Shown here: in pieces, positions 43,561 through 50,662 of the stretch
Layout of the letters: each line of letters begins with the position of its first letter
How positions within the stretch are numbered: the stretch's first letter is position 1
Source: Leptotrichiaceae bacterium
GTDB lineage: Bacteria; Fusobacteriota; Fusobacteriia; Fusobacteriales; Leptotrichiaceae
DNA: 50,662 nt
Assembly (NCBI GenBank): GCA_018060185.1
Contig: JAGOWQ010000009.1
Coordinates: 1 to 50,662, forward strand
Direction of reading: 5' to 3'
The notes under the pieces: generated by a model
What the model was told of the DNA's origin: nothing
Seen by the model: the letters and a program-made list of their open reading frames with translations, nothing else
The model's database searches: none
Made by a program: the position numbers and the translations under genes

Positions 43561-45726
43561 TTGGATATTTTAAATAGTGTGGCAAAAGAATTAGATTTGA
43601 AACTGTCACAAGTTGAAAACACAGTTAAACTTTTTGATGAAGGTGCTACAGTACCATTTATTGCACGTTATAGAAAAGAAATTACAGGAAATTTAGATGA
43701 AGAGCAAATAAGAGACGTAATAGAAAAAGTCACTTATTATAGAAATCTTGAAAAGAGAAAAGAAGAAGTTTTAAGATTAATTGAAGAACAAGGAAAATTA
43801 ACTGAAGAATTAAGGATGAGTATAGTAAATGCAGTTAAGCTTCAAGAAGTGGAAGATTTATACCTTCCTTACAAAAAAAAGAAAAAAACAAAGGCAGATA
43901 TAGCAAAGGAACAAGGTCTAGAACCTCTGTCAATATTTGCATTATTACCAACAACTACAATGGAAATGTTGAAAATTGAAGCTGAAAAATACATAACAGA
44001 AGAAGTTGTTTCAGTAGAATTAGCTATAGAGGGAGTTCATTTAATTATCGCCCAAAATTTATCTGAAAATGTAAAAATAAGGGAATTTTTAAGAGAAAAA
44101 ATAGCTAAATTTGGAGTTTTAACTTCAAAAGTTAATGAAAAAAATAAATTAGATGATGTGAAAGGCGTATATCAAGATTATTATGAATACTCTGAATCAA
44201 TAGAAAAAGCAGCTTCAAACAGAATACTAGCATTAAATAGGGGAGAAAAAGAAAAAATATTAAAAATTGATATTAATGTTGATGAAAAAACAGAAGAATA
44301 TATAATAAATTTCATATTGAAATCGTTTGATAATAAAAAATTGACAGATTTCTATAGAGAAATTATAAGAGATTCGTTAGATAGATTGGCTTATCCGTCA
44401 ATTAAAAATGAAGTTAGAAATATATATTCAGAAAAAGCTGAAATTGAAGCAATAAGTATTTTTTCTGAAAATTTAGAAAAATTATTATTACAACCACCAT
44501 TAAGTAAAAAAACATTAATGGGGTTAGATCCAGGGTATAGAACAGGATGTAAGCTTGTAATAATTAATAAAGATGGATTTTATGAGACAAATGATGTCTT
44601 ATATTTAGTAGAGGAAATGCATAATAGTAGACAACTTGATGAAGCTAAAAATAAAATTTTGAATTATATCAAAAAATACGATGTAGATATTATAGCTATA
44701 GGAAATGGAACAGCTTCCAGAGAAACTGAAAGTTTTGTAGCAAAGACAATAAAAGAATCTTCAAAGCCAGTATCTTATTTAATTGTAAATGAAGCAGGGG
44801 CATCAGTTTACTCAGCCTCAAAACTTGCTATAGAAGAATTTCCTGATTTAGATGTAACAGCAAGGGGAGCTATATCCATTGCGAGAAGGATACAAGATCC
44901 AATGGCAGAATTAGTAAAAATAGATCCTAAATCAATAGGTGTTGGAATGTATCAGCATGATGTAAATAGTAAAAAGTTAAATGAAACTTTGGAACAGACA
45001 ATAGAACATGTAGTTAACAATGTAGGAGTAAATATAAATACTGCTTCTTGGGCACTTTTAAGCTTTGTTTCAGGTATAAAGAAAAATGTAGCTAAAAATT
45101 TAGTTGATTATAGACAAGAAAATGGAGATTTCAAAGATAGAAAGCATTTGAAAAAAGTAAAAGGATTAGGGGATAAAGCTTTTGAACAGATGGCAGGATT
45201 TATAGTAGTTCCTAATAGTAAAAATCCTTTAGATAATACTATAATTCATCCAGAGTCATATCATATAGCAGAAACTATATTAAAAGAAGCTGGTTGTGAA
45301 GTAGTAGATTTAAAAGAAAAATTGAGTGAAGTTAGACAAAAATTACAAGTTGTAGATTTAGAAAAAATAATTAAAGAAAACGATTTTGGACCACAAACAG
45401 CTAAAGATGTTTATGATGCATTATTAAAAGATAGAAGAGATCCTAGAGATGAATTTGAAAAACCACTTTTAAGATCTGATATATTAAATATGGATGATTT
45501 ATCTGAAGGGATGATTTTAGAAGGAACAGTTAGAAATGTTGCAAAGTTTGGGGTTTTTGTAGATATAGGGCTTAAAAATGATGCTTTAATTCATATATCT
45601 CAAATATCAGATAAATTTGTATCTGATCCAACAAAAGTTTTATCAGTAGGACAAATTATAAAAGTAAAAATCTTATCTCTCGATAAAGAAAGAGGAAGAG
45701 TAGGTCTTACTAAAAAGGGGATTTAA
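43561..45726 (+). CDS. tex: Tex family RNA-binding transcription accessory protein
   Basis: About 721 residues. Domains in order: helical Tex N-terminal domain (IARYRKEITGNLDEEQIRDV), YqgF/RNase H-like domain from MGLDPGYRTGCKL, helix-hairpin-helix (INTASWALLSFVSGI and KKVKGLGDKAFEQ) and a C-terminal S1 domain (GMILEGTVRNVAKFGVFVDIG). Start: TTG 43561 has GGAGG (43548-43552) 8 nt upstream and gives the usual short N-terminus; ATGs at 43534 and 43546 lack a good site but cannot be excluded. Tex binds nucleic acids and affects transcription and RNA turnover. No strong promoter is visible; TATGAT/TAAAAT near 43498-43508 is a weak candidate. Confidence 0.93.
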   Translation: MDILNSVAKELDLKLSQVENTVKLFDEGATVPFIARYRKEITGNLDEEQIRDVIEKVTYYRNLEKRKEEVLRLIEEQGKLTEELRMSIVNAVKLQEVEDLYLPYKKKKKTKADIAKEQGLEPLSIFALLPTTTMEMLKIEAEKYITEEVVSVELAIEGVHLIIAQNLSENVKIREFLREKIAKFGVLTSKVNEKNKLDDVKGVYQDYYEYSESIEKAASNRILALNRGEKEKILKIDINVDEKTEEYIINFILKSFDNKKLTDFYREIIRDSLDRLAYPSIKNEVRNIYSEKAEIEAISIFSENLEKLLLQPPLSKKTLMGLDPGYRTGCKLVIINKDGFYETNDVLYLVEEMHNSRQLDEAKNKILNYIKKYDVDIIAIGNGTASRETESFVAKTIKESSKPVSYLIVNEAGASVYSASKLAIEEFPDLDVTARGAISIARRIQDPMAELVKIDPKSIGVGMYQHDVNSKKLNETLEQTIEHVVNNVGVNINTASWALLSFVSGIKKNVAKNLVDYRQENGDFKDRKHLKKVKGLGDKAFEQMAGFIVVPNSKNPLDNTIIHPESYHIAETILKEAGCEVVDLKEKLSEVRQKLQVVDLEKIIKENDFGPQTAKDVYDALLKDRRDPRDEFEKPLLRSDILNMDDLSEGMILEGTVRNVAKFGVFVDIGLKNDALIHISQISDKFVSDPTKVLSVGQIIKVKILSLDKERGRVGLTKKGI

Positions 45727-45781
45727 TAGAAGCTTATTAAATAAAATAATATATTAGAAAAGATGAAAGAAGGTAAAAATA

Positions 45782-47353
45782 ATGAGTTTATTTTTAATTG
45801 GATTGATACCAATAGCTTTATTTTTAGTTATGTTAGCAGTGTTGAAGTACTCGCCTATGTTAAGTGCGTATTCTAGTTTAGGAGTGGCAATAGTTTTGTC
45901 ATTGATTATACCTGAATGGAGAATGCCTATAGGAGGTATAATAGGATCAATATTAGAAGGTTTTTCAGTGGCTTGGATGCCTATAGGGGTAGTAGTTATA
46001 GCAGCAATTTTTGCTTATGATTTATCGGTGAAAACAGGTCAAATTAATGTAGTAAAAAAAATGTTAGGAAATATTACAACAGATAGAAGAGCTCAAGCAT
46101 TAATATTAGCTTGGGGATTTGGTGGATTTATAGAAGGAATAGCAGGTTATGGTACAGCAGTTGCAATACCAGCAGCAATAATGGTATCTTTAGGATTTAA
46201 CCCTTTAAATGCAGCAATAATTTGTTTAATAGCAAATACAACACCAACAGCATTTGGAACAGTTGGACTTCCTGTTACAACAATGGCTGGATTATTAGAA
46301 TTAAATGCTAATCAGATAAGTTTATTTGTTTCGTTATTATTATTTCCTATAATGTTTTTCATACCTTTTATACTAGTAGGACTTTCAAATAAAGAAAGAG
46401 AAGATAAAAAAGCAGTTTTTGGAGGAGGTATATTACCTGTAATATTTGCCTCAGTAATAGGATACGGTATACAACCTCTTATAGCAATGACTATGGGAGC
46501 GGAATTACCAACAATTTTATCAAGTTTATTAGCAATGATTTTAATGATAATTGCAACAAAAATATTTATTAAAAATAAAGAAGGGTTTGAAGTACAACCT
46601 GTAACAATTAAAGAAGGATTATTAGCTTGGTTACCTTATATTTTAATGGTAGTTCTTATAATAGGAACGAGTCCAGTTGTACGTGCAATACATGAGCCAT
46701 TAGAACATACTAATTCAGTATTAAATTTTACTTTTGGTAACGCCCATTGGTTTAATGATATTAAAGGTGATTTATCAAAAGCAAATGTAACATTCAAATG
46801 GATACTAGCTCCGGGAGTTCCAATATTGCTAGCAACTATAATTGCAGGATTCATACAAAAAGCTAAAATAAAAGACATGAAAGATGTTTTAGTTCATACA
46901 GTAGTTCATAAAATTCCTTCATTAACAGTTATTATGGGAATTGTTGCTTTATCAATAATTATGAAGCATAGTGGAATGATAAATAGTATAGCGTTAGGGT
47001 TCCAATCACTAATGGGAGATAAATTTGCTTTAATTTCTCCATTTTTAGGAACAATAGGAACATTTGTAACAGGAAGTGACTTATCGTCAAATTTATTATT
47101 TGGTAATTTACAAACTAATGTAGCAGAAGGACTAAAAACAGGATATGAACCGTTAAAAGCTTTATTTATTGCATCAAATACAGCAGGAGCAACAGGAGGG
47201 AAAATGATTTCTCCTCAAAATATTGCAATAGCAGCATCGACAGTTGGGTTAATGGGAAAAGAAGGAGAAATGTTAGGAAAAACATTAAAATTTGCACTAA
47301 TTTATGCAATTATTCTTGGAATATTGGTATTTACAGGAAGTGCAATAGTATAA
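45782..47353 (+). CDS. L-lactate permease (LctP family)
   Basis: A 523-residue transporter with about 12-14 membrane helices. Family marks: [82 protein letters not shown] and [17 protein letters not shown]. It moves L-lactate or glycolate with protons. It lies between tex and ileS, 25 bp before ileS, with no lactate dehydrogenase gene nearby. Start ATG after AAAGAAGGT. Confidence 0.93.
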   Translation: MSLFLIGLIPIALFLVMLAVLKYSPMLSAYSSLGVAIVLSLIIPEWRMPIGGIIGSILEGFSVAWMPIGVVVIAAIFAYDLSVKTGQINVVKKMLGNITTDRRAQALILAWGFGGFIEGIAGYGTAVAIPAAIMVSLGFNPLNAAIICLIANTTPTAFGTVGLPVTTMAGLLELNANQISLFVSLLLFPIMFFIPFILVGLSNKEREDKKAVFGGGILPVIFASVIGYGIQPLIAMTMGAELPTILSSLLAMILMIIATKIFIKNKEGFEVQPVTIKEGLLAWLPYILMVVLIIGTSPVVRAIHEPLEHTNSVLNFTFGNAHWFNDIKGDLSKANVTFKWILAPGVPILLATIIAGFIQKAKIKDMKDVLVHTVVHKIPSLTVIMGIVALSIIMKHSGMINSIALGFQSLMGDKFALISPFLGTIGTFVTGSDLSSNLLFGNLQTNVAEGLKTGYEPLKALFIASNTAGATGGKMISPQNIAIAASTVGLMGKEGEMLGKTLKFALIYAIILGILVFTGSAIV

Positions 47354-47378
47354 GATAGATAGGAATATAGGAGGAAAA

Positions 47379-50168
47379 ATGTCGGAAAAAGAAAATGAAA
47401 AAGTAGAAAAGGTAGATTATGCTGGAACTCTTAATCTCCCTAAAACAAGTTTTAAAATGAAAGCTAATTTGGCTCAAAAAGAACCTTTAACAGTTAGAGA
47501 TTGGAATAAAGGTGAAATTTATGAAAAATCAATCAGAAATGAAAGTGAGTTTTTTGTGCTACATGATGGACCTCCTTATGCTAATGGAGACATACATATA
47601 GGACATGCACTAAATAAAGTATTGAAAGATATTATTTTAAAATACAAAAGATTAAGAGGATATAATGCACCTTATATACCAGGTTGGGATACACATGGGT
47701 TGCCTATTGAATGGAAAATCATGGAAGAGCTTGGCGAGAAAGCAAAAACAATGACTCCTATTCAAATAAGACAAGAGTGTAAAAAATATGCACTTAAATG
47801 GATTGAAAAACAAAAAAAAGAATTTATTAGGCTAGGAATTCTTGGTAATTGGGATGATCCTTATATTACATTAAAACCAGAATATGAAGCAGAGCAATTA
47901 AAAGTATTTAAAGAGATTTATGAAAATGGTTATGTGTATAAAGGATTAAAACCAGTATATTGGTCACCTACTACGGAAACTGCCTTAGCAGAAGCTGAAA
48001 TTGAATATAAAGATGTAGAATCCCATTCTATTTATGTTAAATTCCAAGGATTGAGAGATTTGACAGATAAACTTGGAGTAGATGAGGCAAGCATTGTAAT
48101 TTGGACAACAACACCATGGACGTTGCCTGCAAATTTAGGTGTTTCATTAAATACTGACTTTGACTATGGTTTATATAAAACAGAAAAAGGGAATTTAATT
48201 TTAGCAAAAGATTTGTCAGAAGTAGCCTTTTCAGCAATGGGTCTTACTTATGATTTAATTAGTGAATTTAAAGGGAGTGAACTAGAAAATACTCATTATA
48301 AACATCCGTTTATCGAAAGAGAAGGATTAGTGATTTTAGGAGACCACGTAACATCAGAAGCTGGAACAGGAGCAGTTCATACAGCGCCAGGGCATGGTGT
48401 TGACGATTATAATGTTGCCATTAAATACAATTTAGGTATTTTATCTCCAGTGGACGATAAAGGTCATATGACAAAAGAAGCTGGAAAATATGAAGGTTTA
48501 TTTTATGCCAAAGCTAATAAAGAAATTATTGAAGATATGAAAAAAAGCGGTCATTTAATACATTATAATAAATTTACTCACTCATACCCTCATGATTGGA
48601 GAAGTAAAAAACCTGTAATTTATAGAGCGACTGAGCAGTGGTTTATAAGTGTTGATGAAAGCGATATAAGAAAAAATGCATTAGAAGCATTAAAAGATAT
48701 TGAATTTGTACCTGAATGGGGTAAAAATAGAATAAATGCAATGATTGAAACAAGGCCTGATTGGACTATTTCAAGACAAAGGGTATGGGGAGTACCAATA
48801 CCTTTGTTTTATGATTCTAATACCAATGAAGTTATTTATAAATCAGAAATTATGGATAAAGTTATTGAACTTGTAAAAAAAGAAGGAACAGATATTTGGT
48901 GGAAATATGAAGCTGAGGAAATAATAGGAGAAGAGTTACTTGAAAAATTTAATCTAAAAGGTATAAAATTAAGAAAAGAAAGAAGTATAATGGATGTATG
49001 GTTTGATTCAGGAGCTTCACATAGAAGTGTATTAGTTCCTAGAGGATTACCAAGACCTGCTGATCTTTATTTAGAAGGAAGTGACCAGCATAGAGGATGG
49101 TTTCAATCATCTTTACTAACTTCGATAGCTAGTACAAAAGACTCTCCTTACAAAAGAGTTCTTACTCACGGTTTTGTTATGGACGGACAAGGTAGAAAAA
49201 TGTCTAAATCTTTAGGAAATACTATAATTCCAAAAGATATTATAGAAAAATACGGAGCAGATATTTTGAGACTTTGGGTTTCTTCAGTTGACTACAGAGA
49301 GGATGTTAGAATTTCTGAGAATATACTGCAACAAATGTCAGATGCGTACAGAAGAATAAGAAATACAGCAAGATTTTTAATGGGTAATTTAAATGAATTT
49401 GATTATGAAAATGATAAAGTTGAATATAACAATATGCTAGAGATAGATAAATGGGCTATGCATAAATTAGAAGAACTTAAAGAAAAAACTACAAAATTTT
49501 ATGATAAATATGAATTTTACAGTTTATTTCAAGAAATCACATATTTTTGTTCGGTTGAAATGTCTTCGTTTTATCTAGATATTGTAAAAGATAGACTTTA
49601 TTGTGAAAATAAAAAATCATTAGAAAGAAGAAGTGCTCAGACTGTATTGACTGAAGTTTTAAGAGTTTTAGTAAGGATAATTTCTCCTGTACTTTCGTTT
49701 ACAGCAGATGAAATTTGGGAAAGGATACCAGATAACTTAAAATCAGAAGAAAGTGTTCATTTGTCTTCGTGGATAGAAAGTAATCCTGAATATAAAAATA
49801 TTGAATTAGATAAAAAATGGAATAAAATATATAATTTAAGAAAAGAAGTAAATAGAAAATTAGAAGCAGAAAGACAAGAAGGATTAATAGGGCATTCCCT
49901 TGATGCAAGAGTAATTTTAAATATTACGAATGATGAGTTCTCTTTCTTAAAAGATTATACTGAAGGAGAAGTAGCTGATTTATTTATAGTATCTCAAGTA
50001 AAATTTATAAATGAAGGTCTTGAAAGTAGTGAAATAGAGGGTGTTAATATAGGTGTGGAAAAAGCTTCTGGAAAAAAATGTGAAAGATGTTGGAAATATG
50101 ACGAAGAAGTAGGTAAAAATAATATCCATGATGATGTATGTCCTAGATGTGTTTCTGTACTTGGATAA
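47379..50168 (+). CDS. ileS: Isoleucyl-tRNA synthetase
   Basis: A class I synthetase of 929 residues. HIGH motif at 73-76 ([10 protein letters not shown]), KMSKS in [11 protein letters not shown], editing domain with [13 protein letters not shown], anticodon-binding domain near [14 protein letters not shown], and a C-terminal zinc finger CERCWKYD...CPRC. This is the bacterial IleS1 form (mupirocin-sensitive type by architecture; inference). Strong ATAGGAGGAA site. No T-box leader is seen before it; lctP and ileS are probably cotranscribed. Confidence 0.97.
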   Translation: MSEKENEKVEKVDYAGTLNLPKTSFKMKANLAQKEPLTVRDWNKGEIYEKSIRNESEFFVLHDGPPYANGDIHIGHALNKVLKDIILKYKRLRGYNAPYIPGWDTHGLPIEWKIMEELGEKAKTMTPIQIRQECKKYALKWIEKQKKEFIRLGILGNWDDPYITLKPEYEAEQLKVFKEIYENGYVYKGLKPVYWSPTTETALAEAEIEYKDVESHSIYVKFQGLRDLTDKLGVDEASIVIWTTTPWTLPANLGVSLNTDFDYGLYKTEKGNLILAKDLSEVAFSAMGLTYDLISEFKGSELENTHYKHPFIEREGLVILGDHVTSEAGTGAVHTAPGHGVDDYNVAIKYNLGILSPVDDKGHMTKEAGKYEGLFYAKANKEIIEDMKKSGHLIHYNKFTHSYPHDWRSKKPVIYRATEQWFISVDESDIRKNALEALKDIEFVPEWGKNRINAMIETRPDWTISRQRVWGVPIPLFYDSNTNEVIYKSEIMDKVIELVKKEGTDIWWKYEAEEIIGEELLEKFNLKGIKLRKERSIMDVWFDSGASHRSVLVPRGLPRPADLYLEGSDQHRGWFQSSLLTSIASTKDSPYKRVLTHGFVMDGQGRKMSKSLGNTIIPKDIIEKYGADILRLWVSSVDYREDVRISENILQQMSDAYRRIRNTARFLMGNLNEFDYENDKVEYNNMLEIDKWAMHKLEELKEKTTKFYDKYEFYSLFQEITYFCSVEMSSFYLDIVKDRLYCENKKSLERRSAQTVLTEVLRVLVRIISPVLSFTADEIWERIPDNLKSEESVHLSSWIESNPEYKNIELDKKWNKIYNLRKEVNRKLEAERQEGLIGHSLDARVILNITNDEFSFLKDYTEGEVADLFIVSQVKFINEGLESSEIEGVNIGVEKASGKKCERCWKYDEEVGKNNIHDDVCPRCVSVLG

Positions 50169-50229
50169 TGTAGCATCTAAAATAGAAAGTAGTTGTAAAC
50201 AAATATTCGAAATGTAGAAAAGGAGAAAA

Positions 50230-50662
50230 ATGCTTTATATAGTAATAATAGTACTTCTTACTGTAGTGGATCAGGTAGTAAAATATGTGATGATGAATGT
50301 ATCAGGGGGTCAAATTGGATATTCTATACCAGTTATTAAGAATTTTTTTCATTTAACTTATGTAGAAAATCATGGAGTTATATTTGGACTTTTTGAAGGT
50401 AAAATAAGTATATTTACAGTAATCAGTATAATTTTAATACTTTATGTTATATTTACAGAATTTAAAAATTTCAAAAATTATACAAAATGGACAAAAATAG
50501 GTATCTCAATTATAGCTGCAGGAGCTGCAGGAAATATGATTGACAGAATATTTAGGGGTTTTGTTATTGACATGATAGATTTTAATGGAATATGGGTATT
50601 TGTATTTAACTTAGCTGACATGTATGTTCATATTGGAATTTACATAATTGTAATTGATTACG
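50230..50662 (+). CDS. lspA: Lipoprotein signal peptidase (signal peptidase II), 3' end beyond window
   Basis: The frame opens at ATG 50230 behind AAAAGGAGAA and is still open at the window edge after 144 codons, so the 3' end is missing. It has LspA's four membrane helices and motifs: TVVDQVVKY near the start, YVENHGVIFGLFEG (the N-x-G-xx-F/WG region), and both catalytic Asp motifs, NMIDRIFRGFVIDMIDF and FNLADMYVHIG. The enzyme removes signal peptides from prolipoproteins. The ileS-lspA order is common in bacteria. Confidence 0.93.
   Translation, partial: MLYIVIIVLLTVVDQVVKYVMMNVSGGQIGYSIPVIKNFFHLTYVENHGVIFGLFEGKISIFTVISIILILYVIFTEFKNFKNYTKWTKIGISIIAAGAAGNMIDRIFRGFVIDMIDFNGIWVFVFNLADMYVHIGIYIIVIDY

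Noticed and set aside
47354..47378. T-box leader for isoleucyl-tRNA synthetase
   Set aside because: The gap before ileS is only 25 bp, too short for a T-box, and no leader is visible upstream of lctP either (55 bp).

Overview
This window is very AT-rich DNA with densely packed genes, nearly all on the + strand, strong purine-rich ribosome binding sites and frequent GTG/TTG starts. The gene content points to an anaerobic, fermentative, low-GC bacterium: the [FeFe]-hydrogenase maturase HydE, many sugar PTS operons, an L-lactate permease, a dedicated ECF transporter, and Asp23/AmaP. The style best fits the phylum Fusobacteriota (Fusobacterium or a Leptotrichiaceae relative). That placement is inference from content and composition; no database was searched.

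Layout. (1) 1-9.5 kb: tRNA-Asn, an alpha/beta hydrolase with its own promoter, a four-gene ECF vitamin-type transporter (S, T, A, A'), a cysteine desulfurase, HydE, a metallophosphoesterase, a large protein with a ParB-like domain, and a Cof-type HAD phosphatase. (2) 9.5-19.1 kb, housekeeping: dnaE, then an operon with its own promoter and terminator (accB-like, accC, asp23, amaP, nusB), then tag on the - strand and comM on the + strand. (3) 19.3-35.2 kb: three successive sugar modules of the same design, each a PRD-type PTS regulator followed by PTS subunits and one or two catabolic enzymes. They are an ascorbate-type PTS with a split transketolase, a fructose-type PTS with a class II aldolase, and a lactose/cellobiose-type PTS with a GH1 6-phospho-beta-glycosidase. 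(4) 35.2-36.25 kb: a decay zone with an internally deleted second PTS IIC, a 36-codon reading frame lacking a normal start codon, and the last 25 codons of a lost AEC transporter. (5) 36.3-43.3 kb: an AEC transporter, an RpiR/SIS regulator, a GatZ/KbaZ-family protein, a PHP-family phosphatase, a fructose-type PTS (IIA, IIB, IIC) and a convergent DeoR-type regulator. (6) 43.5 kb to the end: tex, L-lactate permease, ileS and the start of lspA.

Most unusual points. The AccB-like protein has a complete biotinyl-domain fold pattern, but the biotin-accepting lysine is replaced by glycine (residue 97), although an intact biotin carboxylase follows it. The second ECF ATPase has LSYSM in place of the LSGGQ signature. 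The GatZ-family / PHP phosphatase / fructose-PTS group looks like a sugar-phosphate route of unknown substrate under RpiR and DeoR-type control. The stretch downstream of the 6-phospho-beta-glycosidase records at least two deletions. A small promoter-terminator unit between tag and comM could encode a short RNA or an attenuated leader. I see no CRISPR array, prophage, insertion sequence or recognisable riboswitch.
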